DNA from: Anisakis pegreffii
Lineage: Eukaryota > Nematoda > Chromadorea > Rhabditida > Anisakidae
DNA length: 64,000 bases
Reading direction: 5' to 3'
Assembly (NCBI GenBank): GCA_035041965.1
Contig: JAPYMA010001355.1
Span: 38,564-102,563 of the forward strand
A program made the translations under genes and the position numbers. The notes under the pieces were generated by a model that saw only the letters and a list, made by a program, of their open reading frames with translations, had not been told where the DNA came from and ran no database searches. Below are positions 28,301-50,921 of this stretch, piece by piece. The first letter of the stretch is position 1. Each line of letters opens with the position of its first letter.

Positions 28301-30059
28301 AAATGCGCCAACAGCAACGCACACTGCAAGGCTAAGCCCGAATTATCATTAATCTTCACTTGATTCTAACAACGTGTGCGTTTTCAATCCATCCATTTTC
28401 ATAGTTTTTTGACGAACACTATTCTGAAAATGAAGAAATTCAATGATAAATCAAATATTGCACTCGGAATGAGTATTTGTCCTTGTCTATCAGTTATGAG
28501 CCGAATTTAAAACCTTAAAATGTCCGAACAATTGACATGAACTGTGAGATGGCATTCAGTAATAAATCAAGTTTTATTCCGTGTTCCTTCAAAAATCTTT
28601 TTGATAACAATGTAATCATGTTTCGCAATCTTCATTTCGAAGTGATTCACTAAGATTCCATGTTACAATGATGTTTGGTAGTGGTGTTATTGAATTCATT
28701 GCTGATTCAAATAAAACCCACATAAATTCAGGCTGGATGAAGAACTTCACCCTCATAAAGGTTGTACTTCACAGAATCTTTCTCATGTTTGATATTGACT
28801 TCATTTCCAAATCAGTGTTCATTTACGCTGGATTCTGCATACTTATTGTTAGGATTGCTGGTACGGTTACATTTCAGTCCAATCGAAAGAGCGTGTTCTA
28901 GACATGCACGTTCGTTCATTGCGATCTGTTATACTATCTTCAATGATAGTGTAATATTGATAGAATAGGATAAATTTGAGATCGAAGACTTAGCGCCGAA
29001 TAATTCACCAGAAATCGTCGAAAATCTTAGTCAATAAAAATTGTTACTATATTCCACGGTGAAAATATTCGAAATTAGTGATGAGTTTGAAGAACGCGTT
29101 GAGAATCGCTTTTGTAGACAAATCCATGTGATTGATTATATTCGTACCAACTGAATGAATCAATGAATATTCGATGCGTTGTACTAAAACAGATTTTGAC
29201 ACGTAAACAGTTACATGAAATGATCGTTATCGTTCCATACCAATGACATTTGTCCCTTGTCGGTTTTTAGGTCCTTATCTCCACCATCTTCTTCAGTTGC
29301 CTTCTCCGCGCGAATCCTCTTCTTCAAATCGTTCAGCAACTCCGTTTAACGCTCACATTCGCATCGTCACCTCTGCAAACGTCAATTCTACCGACTTGCT
29401 TTGATTTCACTCGATAATAGCCACCACTCCTCATATGTTCTTGAATGTTTTCGCATTTTCGTAAATGTTTATGAAGATGAGCTTTTTTCTGTAATTACCG
29501 CCCAGAGGGATCCTTCGTCCGCTTATTAAAGAGTATGCTGAGGAAGATTTGCATAGGGATTTGATTGCACAAAACAAATACACACAAATCACACATTTCA
29601 TAATATGCATATTGAATATGGCACAGATCTTCCATCATGCAACCTATTGATTATCAATGAATTATGACGAAATTAGTGCGCTCAACTGTGTACGTTGGGT
29701 TCATCTCTCGAATTCCATGCCTTAATTTTCACAGCATACCTTATACCTGTCTCATTACAAGCACTAATCTTGATTTTAGAAAGTGCAAACATGTGATTCG
29801 AAGTTTTACTACCTGATGGCTGTTAACTGTCCTGTAATTTGTATTCTCGTGCAATTGCAATCCCCATTTCCACCGACAAACTTCTGATCGTTACAGTCCC
29901 TATATGGAGTGGCTGATCCACTGCAATGAAACACCAGCATGCGAGTCATATTTTTATATGAGTGACCACAATACATAATGAAAAGTTTCCGAAATATTTC
30001 GCTATATATTTCAGGATTTGCTTCTTCTTCTGAGGAATTCTTGCAATCCTCTGAATGCA
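22304..30059. other. Stretch without a confident gene
   Basis: Apart from possible small exons (27253-27279) I see only short open frames. A GTTC-type tetranucleotide run lies at 24826-24852. A locally GC-rich patch at about 26120-26180 has no clear feature. The open frame at 28668-28901 contains one hydrophobic segment but no supporting splice context. Confidence 0.45.
24826..24852. repeat. (GTTC)n-type microsatellite
   Basis: Six or so GTTC/CGTT units with one T-for-C change. Confidence 0.85.
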
Positions 30060-33000
30060 ATGCATACAACATTGCGTTGTTTGATATGGTTCGCGAAACG
30101 CGTCAAATATTCTCTATTCAGCTCAGCCGTTTGGACAACGATATTTCGGCTATCATTAATTGTCAGTAGTTTACTGACTGGTTTCGCTCTCTATCATCGA
30201 ACAACCAACTTGTGGACGTTGAAAAATTTGGCTGATTCCATAATAGCCAAGGAAATTGGTAGACGACCGATCATTATTGGTGCTTTTCATCGTATGAAGA
30301 GCGAGCAAAACGTGGACGGAAATTTTGTGGTTAGTTCTTTTGGAATTCAATATTTTAGGGCAGTGGTTCTCATGAGGGATGAAGTTACCCATTTTGGAAA
30401 TGTCAAGGGTAGTGGAGAGGGTCGGGAAATTAGTATTTCGTGCAGTTGTTATTGCATGATAGAACGCCATTGTGGTGTTTTTAATTGGGATATGTAAATG
30501 CGATTAGTTAATGGCAACACTCTTCTTTCTCATATTTCTGAGTATCATTAGCTTGTCCGGGTCTAACAGGGTTTCCATTCGTTTTAAAAGGGTTTTCATT
30601 CTTTTCCTTGCTGCTATAATCACTCTCATAGCTTTTATCACCAAAAGTGTTCACTTCTGTTAATTTCTCATTCCTTTCACTCAACAATTAAAGTCAAATA
30701 CTCATTCTATCACACACAGTCTATAATTGATCGTTTGACTGTTAAACGTCGTTAAGCAATAGTATTCGATTGCTGTACTGTTGATTTCGGCTGTCAACAC
30801 TCGTCAACGTATCAATTAAATAGCATATGCTACAGAATGAGAAGTTGATTCGGACTGTGAAGTGAAATGAGACAAAGTGAGTGAGAAAAACTCATCAATA
30901 GAACGGTATTCGCATGTAATAGCTATGAGAGTGAATACAACACGTCTCAAAAGAATGAGAATCCATCTAAATCAGTTTGAAGTGAACGTGTCATAGACAA
31001 TACCTTTTCATGCAATCATACTCGATTGCAATCTAGGACAGTGGTTCTCATAGGGAGTGAAATTACCCGTTTTGGGTAATTCACTCGCTATTTGTCTAGT
31101 AATAAGTTGTTGGTGATTACTCATTAAAAGATTGATCAAATCAACATTTGGACAATAAGAACAAACTTAAGGTGATGCAATTCATTGGTGATTCACGAAG
31201 AACACATTCGTTGTATTGTATTTCGAAGGACTCGAACGGTGAGACGTTCATCGATCACGCTCACATCGAGCGAATCCATCAAGGAAAGCGTGGTGTGAAT
31301 GATGTATGCTCGTGGGCTGGTCATATCGCTGAATGTCAAGTCGGTGACATATATCCAGCTGAAATAAGGTCTAAATAATACCAATTGCAATCAGAATACA
31401 ACATCCATGCTCCCGTTGATTTTTTAAAAGTAAATCGATCAAAAGCCAAGTGCAGAAAATAGGGCAATGCGATACTTAAGAATTATTTGACTCGCTCTAT
31501 ATTGAGAGCGGTCTTTGTTTCTAACTGAAAATTTATGCAGTTGTGAAATGATCGGAGTCACTCATGTTTTCATTGACTGGATTACTGATGTTGATAAGCA
31601 CCGTAGCAATATCCATTGATATGCAATGTGCGGAAGTTCGTTACCTGAATGAGCAACCATAACAGAATAAGCTTTGACGTGCTCAGATCACCGGCAGTAT
31701 TATAGCATTGACAGTAATTTCAGCCTTGCCAATAGTTATCGTACTAATGATGATAATAATAATAATTCCGAAGATACTGATGACAATAATACCAATGATG
31801 AGGTTAACAATGATTATTATCACTATAACAACGTTGGTGACAATATAATACCGTACGGGTAATAACAGCGATCAAAACGATCCCACAATCAGTAATTATT
31901 ATATTGTCAACGATAATGGCAGCTCAATTCAACTAAATTCAAATTGAGATTCAGGGTCAGTACAACGACTAAGTTGAGCGAATCAGTTAGTGTCTCTATT
32001 GAGGCACCATTTCGAGACGGGATTGAGCGTCGCCATGAATTGGTGGTGTGTATGGCACCAATGTACACATATACGGACTGGCAGATAATGCTATTGGGCA
32101 TCGAAAATTGGTTGTACTTAGGTGCAACCAAGATTGTTATTCCAATACAGTCTGCATCGACGAATACGTTGACTATCCTGAAGGAATACGAGCGAGCTGG
32201 TAAGTTCGAATGGACTTGATCAACTTCAATTCGATTTTTCAATTTGATTCCGCGGTATAAGTTCGTTCTGCTTAATTTTACTTTATTGTAAGCTTTGCTG
32301 ACTAAGCAGGATACTTTGAAGCATAATCCTGCGGATGACGTCAATAGGAATATCAAATACTCATAGAATCTTAATTGTAAATTGTTATTGTCTCCAGCTA
32401 GTTCGCTCTATTACATAGCGGAGTGATGGATGCAGCGAGAAACAGAGAATGAAAATGGGAAAGAGTTCGAGAAACGAGAGAAATATAGAATGAGATGCTA
32501 AATGATACACATATTTTGGATATTGATATTGATAATGTGATGATAACAATGATAATTAAAACAATGATGGTAGGAGGAATGAAATTGAAGTTCCATAAAC
32601 CAAAGTTGTGCTGGATTCAGGAATCGTGATCCTGCGCCATTGGCCCAAATGGCCTATTCTGTCAGACGTTAATCCCAACGGACTTGTACTATCCAGAGGT
32701 TAGAATTTAATCCGAATCATCTAATTTGATTGCTCTCTAGCAGTGACACACAATTTATGGTATCGATGTTAAATATAATTTGATATCAAGTTTTCATTTT
32801 CCCATACTATACATCTAAAACTGTCTTTAGAATAATCAGCTGACCACAACGTTCGCTCAAAACTTAATAGTCAGAGGTATCCCTATAAGAATCATCGGGC
32901 CAGCTTGAAATCCTCTGAAGAATTATGTATCAGATGCGTTTTTAGGTTTCCAATCATTCTAGCAACTGTATACATACACATATGTATTTATTGTATGTGT

Positions 33001-35330
33001 GAAATTTTACCATATTCAGTGAAAAGTTGAAATTTTCAAGGTATTGAAGAATCTCATGTGAATTGTCTCTTCTTCGTGAAACCGTGGGCCGATATGGTGG
33101 TGTTCACGGATTTAGATGATATGTTGATACCAGTCAATCCTATGAATGTTCAACCGAGAGCGAATATTCAAATTCTTCAGGTGCAATTTCACTTTTAAAT
33201 GCAAATGCTCATCTCTCCGATCAGTCTTTGAAGTGAAACCAACCAACTTCTGACGAATAATGCTGCAAAAAATTCCAAACCTCACGCTGTTCGGAAACTT
33301 GTTATAATTTCTTCTTGCACATTGCAGAGAATTATGAGAGAGCATCCTCAAGCCGGATCACTGCTCTTCGAACAAGCAGACGTTCAGTTGAAACTGCCGA
33401 AAGAAGAGGATCATAGCGAACTTCGAAATTTCAATTTCGACTTTCTCAGAGAAACAAAATGGAAGAAGAACTGTGCTCTTGCACGAATGAAAACGCGTGT
33501 GGCAGTGAATGCGAGTAAGTTGAACAGAGCCCTATGTATTAATTTGATTTCCACACATTTGCCCGGCTCAACCTTCAGGCTATTCGACTTCTCGTCATCA
33601 GAAAATGCGTTTACAATGTAACCGATTCACGTTCAATGAGAACTCAATGCCTAATTGAATAGCCCAATTTGTAGGTCGAGTAGATAGTGTGAATATGCAC
33701 GAAACTGGAATCCACAGGTTTGGATACGTTCAGGTTAGTATTGAGCATCCTTAATGAGGTGCTGAAACACACTTGATCTTATCGATATTCCAATCAGTTG
33801 GTCCGATTTTGATCAACAGCGATCAACCAATCATTTGCCCACAGGAAATCATCATTAGCTAGGCATTTGTGATTCGAATAACTTCAGTTTTCGAGTTTGA
33901 GTGGAGGATTTGGAGTGATTCGGATATGCAAATTCCGAATGTGAATGCTCAAATTTCTGATGTTTTGGTCCAGATTCGTCCAGATTTTTCTGATTCAATT
34001 ACCGACTTCAGTTATAATCAGCGAATTTTTTGGTATTCCCATTGAAAAAAATTTTTTTGAAGAAATGCAATCATATAGTGAGAAACTGTAAACAATTACA
34101 GGTACGGGTACCGTGCCATATGGCTCATTTCTACCACTTGAGACATTCGTACAGAGATGTGGAACATGGTGCACGAATTGACATGAACAATCTTGTGGAT
34201 AATTTGAACAGGTATGCTGAGCGATTATTTCGTTACCATTGCATCAACAGAGCCTCTCTCAAATGCGTACGGTGATGCTGTTCTCGGTTGTCATTGCAGA
34301 ACTTTTGACGGTCACAATTTGCTGAATAATGACGATGAAACAATTTGCCTAAAAACGTTTTGCCTAAAAGCAGTTTGCCGAAGGACAATTTGCCTATTAG
34401 GCAAAATATCCATTAAAGCTGTCCTTAGGCAAAAAGTCTTTAAGCGAATTGTCCGGTTACCGAAAGAATTTCGATATCAGAAATTTTCATGAGAAGTGCA
34501 TCTCACAATCAAGGGCGCATTTTGCTCATTTATCGAAACATTCATTCGGTTTCATTGTATTTGATCGATGACATCGGTGCACCACTCGTTGTTGAGCAAA
34601 AATTGTCCCTGTGGACAGAAGGAAGGAAAGTTTTGCTAGAAACCGACTGATGTGTGTGTGTGTACCTATGTGATTGATGTTGCCGTGCATTAGCCAGCAG
34701 GCCATGATTTCGATTGTATCTAATCATCGATTTGCATATATGACCCATTTTTCCACTGAATAAACTGATGATGTGCATTGAAGGGCTTTTGAAAACAGAC
34801 TGCAAACTGTGTTGGCGAAAATTGCAAGTGAAAAGCTGAATAAATCATCGACAGAATCATTCGCAGACTTTGACGATTGCGTGATTGCGATCAACAGAGA
34901 GCACATGCGTTTGAGGGTTTCCAGGTGTATGACGCCGCATGTTTGCTATTCCCGATTGAATAGGTTTGTGTTCTCAAATCTGCCGTTCTGAACATCTTTT
35001 AACCTAATTTGATGTTAATTCCTTAAATCAATGGGCACAACACTTGGGTTGTTGAGTTTTCATTCAAAACATTCATTGTTATCTCATATGGATTGGATCC
35101 GTCGAAGTTGATTGCTTTCGTCAACAGTAATGTGCTTGCAGTGTAGTTTCATTGAAGTTTATCATTTCAGAGATATGGACTGCGTGGCATCAGAAGGCGA
35201 ATTTGAATTTGTACATTCCGATGGAGACTTTGTTATTGTTTTGACGAATGCTCGATATACACGTGCAGAACGTAATTGTATAGCACCGAATTCGAAATTC
35301 ACCAAGGGAGATTATTTCTATTTGCCATAG
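30060..35330 (+). CDS. GT92 family glycosyltransferase (DUF23), type II membrane protein
   Basis: Nematode GT92 enzymes are Golgi glycosyltransferases; the characterised C. elegans member adds galactose to core fucose of N-glycans. Exons: 30060-30329, 31172-31368, 31955-32199, 32621-32698, 33041-33180, 33328-33514, 33675-33733, 34102-34211, 34799-34963, 35171-35330. All phases agree, giving 536 residues and a TAG stop. The chosen ATG gives a short basic N-terminus (AKRVK) and one membrane segment (about residues 22-45), as expected of a signal anchor. Family signatures: IERIHQGKRG and CSWAGHIAECQV; ELVVCMAPMYTYTDWQ (from residue 184); GATKIVIPIQSAS; DVNPNGLVLSRG; FVKPWADMVVFTDLDDML with the DxDD metal/nucleotide-sugar motif at residues 287-290; VNMHETGIHRF; HLRHSYRDVE; RCMTPHVCYSRLN. 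Length is normal for the family. Intron 1 carries a MITE-like element. The N-terminal 60 residues are less certain because a second frame is also open there. Confidence 0.88.
30361..30402 (+). mobile_element. hAT-like terminal sequence, copy 1 (CAGTGGTTCTCAT)
   Basis: CAGTGGTTCTCA resembles the terminal inverted repeats of many hAT transposons. A second copy in the same orientation starts at 31039. Both are followed by a similar stretch (GAAGTTACCCATTTTGG against GAAATTACCCGTTTTGG). The pair brackets the MITE-like core in GT92 intron 1. Because both face the same way, they are not a simple pair of inverted ends. Confidence 0.5.
30580..30990 (-). mobile_element. MITE-like element, copy A, in GT92 intron 1
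   Basis: About 410 bp, matching copy B (41913-42313) in inverted orientation at roughly 85-90% identity by eye. The two ends of the element are themselves inverted repeats of about 50 bp: the left side reads TTCATTCTTTT..CACTCTCATAGCTTTTAT, and the right side is its diverged reverse complement (ATAGCTATGAGAGTG..AAAAGAATGAGAA). There is no long coding frame. Size, terminal inverted repeats and lack of coding fit a non-autonomous DNA transposon. Strand is assigned relative to copy B. Confidence 0.75.
31039..31085 (+). mobile_element. hAT-like terminal sequence, copy 2, with an internal hairpin
   Basis: It begins CAGTGGTTCTCATAGGGAG and includes GTGAAATTACCC, a GTTTT loop, then GGGTAATTCAC, an 11-bp stem. 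It lies about 90 bp upstream of the acceptor of the second GT92 exon. Confidence 0.5.
32437..32510 (+). repeat. Dispersed repeat family 2, copy 1 (GT92 intron)
   Basis: The sequence GAGAATGAAAATGGGAAAGAG, then TCGAGAAACGAGAGAAATATAG, recurs at 59262-59345 in the same orientation and at 55681-55750 and 56629-56700 inverted, each diverged. Non-coding and intronic in all four places. Confidence 0.65.
34341..34470. repeat. Degenerate TTTGCCTAAA short repeats with an inverted part (GT92 intron)
   Basis: Four near-consecutive units (AATTTGCCTAAAAACG, TTTTGCCTAAAAGCA, GTTTGCCGAAGGAC, AATTTGCCTATTAGGCAAAAT) are followed by inverted counterparts (GTCCTTAGGCAAAAAG). The last forward unit is itself palindromic. 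A short open frame runs through the block but has no acceptor compatible with the enzyme, so I treat it as intron. Confidence 0.65.
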
Positions 35331-35365
35331 TTGCGTCGTGTCATCAGTTCTCATTAATTCTCAGC

Positions 35366-35371
35366 AATAAA
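35366..35371 (+). terminator. Candidate polyadenylation signal of the GT92 gene
   Basis: AATAAA 36 bases after the TAG stop of the GT92 frame, a usual distance for nematodes. Confidence 0.6.
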
Positions 35372-37520
35372 TTTGAATTATTTTGAGGTTGCTTATGAAT
35401 CGAAAAGATTCATCTCTTGAGCGTAAAAACTGATGAACTTTCTAACAAATCAAGACATATGATCTTACTGTCGTAGATCAAGCGAAGTTGTGGGGTGATC
35501 AGACGGAATCCACTTGTTCGCTCTTAGCATTTTGAGGGAATATTTTATCCCAGCTCTAGCAGGAAGCCATTGAATTTCACCTGTTTCACCTAATTTATTC
35601 CGCCGTTTTTGTTTTATTTTCCGAATATTGAGTGTTGTGAATACGTTCCGATTATAGGGGCGATGTACAATAGAAGTGCTCTTATTTGCTGTTGTTGTTC
35701 AAGGAGTAAAATGTGTGTTTTGTGTTCGTAAGTTTTTTATGAAGAGTGAATGGAATTATGAAGTGTTCCTATTGAACTTGTTTACAATTCGTTGATATTA
35801 TGAAATATTACATTCATAAGACCCAATGTTTTGCGATGATGTTTCAGAGAGACAGAGCTGAAATAAAGATAAAACCATCATGACAGCAAGAAAACAAACT
35901 TGAATGGCTCAAGTAATGCTCATTCGTTGAGGATTTGTTCAGTCAGCTTTTCCTGCTCGTTAGATTCCTCCAACCTCTGCGATTCTCGAACTGCTTGAAT
36001 TCATATGAAATACTCTTCGTCAGTTATGAACGGTTTTCTCAGATCTCTTCATCCATCTCAAAACACCTCTCAACTGAATTTTCTGGCCTATTTTGTCCTT
36101 TTTGCCTATTTCAGATGGGAATTTTTCAGTGTTTGTTCATTCGGTACTTCTTATTCATATGACGCTCGATTGAATTCATGTCTCTTCTATTCGTTCACAA
36201 TCCTTTTGATTTTGTGTTTGTGTAAAACATGACTGGAGTGGGTATTGTCCTTCAGGAGGGTCCGAAATATTGTTGCATTATATGAATTTATCTGATGAAT
36301 TGTGCCGTTTCCGAAAAATATGACTTCGATTTACGGGGTGGTTTTGTGAAAGCCACAAAATAGCTTTGATCTCTACTGTAAGAGCAAAAACCAGTGAAGA
36401 GTCGCCATGCACTCTCAATATGGCGAATTAACGAAGGATTTCAAATGGACTTCAAAAAATTCCTCTCGGACCTGAGCCATAAAACTCCTTAACGATGGAA
36501 CCTCCAACATCAGAACACAAACCGCCTATTTGCAGTGCACATAACCGCCAACGCAATGATGGATGTCTGAGAGAATTCGAAACGGAAAGCGAAGAATGAA
36601 AAACTGAAAGAAAATCTGATATGGAATGATACGTGATGTTCTTTCTCAGAAATACTGAAGTGTCGATGGTCGCCTCTGTTTTCCTTTCCCTTTGTTCATG
36701 TGTATATGCCACAAAAGGCTGGATTACATCAAATCGTTCTTGCCTCAATAAAGACGAATTGAAATTGGACTAAATTGCTGCATAAAATTGAATATGCGAG
36801 AAATTCACAATAACGCATCAGCAGCACAGAGAAGCGTGGACATGAAGAAATGAAAAGTGAGAAGCATTTGAAGTGAATTGAAGCGAATGTACAATGCAGC
36901 AGCGTGGATTGAATGGATTCTAAAGTAGTCATCACATTCTTGGACAGGGTGGATGGCATGGATGGATATGCAATGATAAGAGATAGAAGAATAGAACAAA
37001 TATTTAAGATTCATTCGAGCTTTCTTTCACATATCGCCATTCAAACCATTATCGTTTTGACTGCCACCAACAAACTTTTCGGGAAGTGTGTATAACAACT
37101 GACATCGAAGACATGCATAGATGCAAGCAATCGAACAAACGAGCACATATAACTGCTAAAATGGAAATCAGCATTGTGAATATATTATGCGTAGTAGTCA
37201 GTCATTGATGGTGTGAGATTCATAAACACATACAAACAAGCATGGATGAAGAAGCGCAAATGAAAGGATGGGATGGATGAGCATGAATGCAGCAGATATG
37301 GAGGATAAACAGCGAAACTGAACTATGCAGATTTGTTGTTGATAAACTTAGTAGACGACTTTATAAACAAATAAATAGAAAGACAGACCCCTTTGAAGAC
37401 AGCTAGACATTGCAAGAGTTTAAAAATGATCACAACAGAGCCACAGATCGTTTTGAATTGACAAAATCTTCGAGTACAACATGAATTTAACAAATCCAGA
37501 TATCCATAGACATAAACATT

Positions 37521-37537
37521 GCACACACACACACACA
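37521..37537. repeat. (AC)n microsatellite
   Basis: Uninterrupted CA run of about 17 bases. Confidence 0.9.
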
Positions 37538-37712
37538 TTCATGCACAAACAAATCCACTCTCTCTAACCTACCAAGACCATTTATCGCATACTACTGAGA
37601 GTTAGGATGAGCAGTTGTGGTGTTACTCAATTAATGATTTCGGTTAATGCTGCTGTTTGGTTAGAGTAAAGCTGAGCAACGCTTTTGGCAGTAGCAAAGT
37701 TTCGCGAGCTCT

Positions 37713-49493
<11,781 letters not shown>

Positions 49494-49570
49494 TTGATGT
49501 ATAAATTATTCATGACTTGTCAGCTAGTACGTCCACTGTGTCTATGTGATTTGTTTGTTTGTGTCTGCAA

Positions 49571-49693
49571 AAGATGAGGATTGTAAGAACGTTAAAGGAT
49601 AAAAGAACAATGTCGAGTGGATCGTCGAGACGAGATGAAGAGGAAATGCGTCATTTGGGCCGTATGGAACGACGATATCAGTCCAGACGCTGA
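49571..49693 (+). other. Candidate alternative last exon of the K2P gene
   Basis: An open frame from ATG AGG ATT to a TGA at 49691 codes a Ser/Arg-rich basic tail (SSGSSRRDEEEMRH). It is preceded by an AAAAG acceptor in phase 0. The natural donor of the preceding exon (AATG, GTAGTG) is phase 1 and does not fit. It would need a weak donor (ATA, GTGTGA). Confidence 0.3.
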
Positions 49694-49801
49694 TCAACAC
49701 ATTCAAATGTCTAGCAAAAATTGATGATTGCAGTGATCTATGACCTCAAAAACGAATGATTGATGTTCGATTATCAGTATAATATGATAAGATTTCAATG
49801 G

Positions 49802-49807
49802 AATAAA
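49802..49807 (+). terminator. Candidate polyadenylation signal of the K2P gene
   Basis: AATAAA about 310 bases after the TGA at 49491-49493, or 108 bases after the alternative stop at 49691-49693. Confidence 0.4.
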
Positions 49808-50921
49808 TTATTTTTTTGTGTTCATTAGTAGTGTTACCACCCATCAACTGCTCTTTTCCGGTCTTTGTTTTTGGATTAATGCATTGTAATAGCCGATAGA
49901 CGAGCATTCTGAGTGGATAATCATTTTGTACTAACAACGCGGTTATCATTGTATTGATAGCTGAAATGTTGTTGAAGTGGACGAGAAAGGTTTATTTACC
50001 TGCTTCATTATAAATATCCACTTTTAAATCTTCCATCATAAAGTATGATGGTGCAAGCGAGCGATCGTTTAATTCATTTGTTACCTGGTTCGTGTAAATC
50101 ATTTTTTTGTCGCATAACTGACCGTACCACTCAAACTCATCAGTGGGCATGGATTGATTTGATGGGAATGACCCAGAGGAATGATCTACTTCAGGAAACG
50201 GTTGGCCGCACAGTAATTACACGGGAAATTCGGGATGCATCACGATGAATAAAGAAAATAAATATTTATTGCTGTTATAGCATAAATAAACATATTTATA
50301 TGAATCAATCAATTTGTATTCATACTACTTATCATAATCATAACATCTATCTAATTGTAAGAATAACAATAAAAATCACTGAAAAGTGATGATATTCATG
50401 ACGAATCAAGCTGAATCAAAGAATCTAGACTTCGAGGCGTCATTTTTGCTACACCACCTGAATATAGCGAGAACAAGCGACTGCACAAACTGATAATAAA
50501 GCAACTGATCGGAATTAGAAGGATGTACGGGGAGCTGAAAACGTTACTGTCACTGTTATTTTTATCGTTGATGATGTTATTGTGATTGATGCTGTCCTTG
50601 ATTATTGTCTCTACTGCCGGGATTATTTACATCATTATGATTCTATTATTATGTCACATTATTGTTACCACACTAAACAGTATGACTGAGTCAATTCTAC
50701 TGAGATCATTAATTTACGAGAACTGAATTAAAGAGCGAAGAGAAAAGTGATGAAACTGAATCAACTAAGGACAAAGACCAAGAATTGATAGCGATATGGA
50801 ATGTGAAAGAGTGATAAGACGATAAGAAATGATAGGGTGGATTCAATGCGGGGGTAGATTTGGATGCGGTGGGAGATACTGAGATGGATGGATGGAACAT
50901 TTGAGAGTGACTGACTCATCA
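49808..50921. other. Intergenic region between convergent K2P and MFSD6-like genes
   Basis: Short open frames only, with imperfect ATT/ATC-type repeats at about 50540-50680. The 3' untranslated regions of both convergent genes should lie here. Confidence 0.5.

Larger units (their letters stand above)
35331..37712. other. Intergenic region between the GT92 gene and the K2P gene
   Basis: It starts with the GT92 3' untranslated region. A run of short hydrophobic frames at 35935-36232 lacks splice context. Minus-strand frames at 36452-37014 are unsupported. An (AC)n run lies at 37521-37537. The promoter of the K2P gene is expected near the right end; I see no specific element. Confidence 0.5.

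Noticed and set aside
28668..28901. Plus-strand frame with a hydrophobic segment, as a possible membrane anchor exon of the GT92 gene
   Set aside because: No compatible donor or phase, and a better signal anchor exists at 30060.
34214..34492. Frame after the GT92 exon ending 34211
   Set aside because: It runs through degenerate TTTGCC repeats and stops; the true next exon at 34799 continues the family motif in phase.
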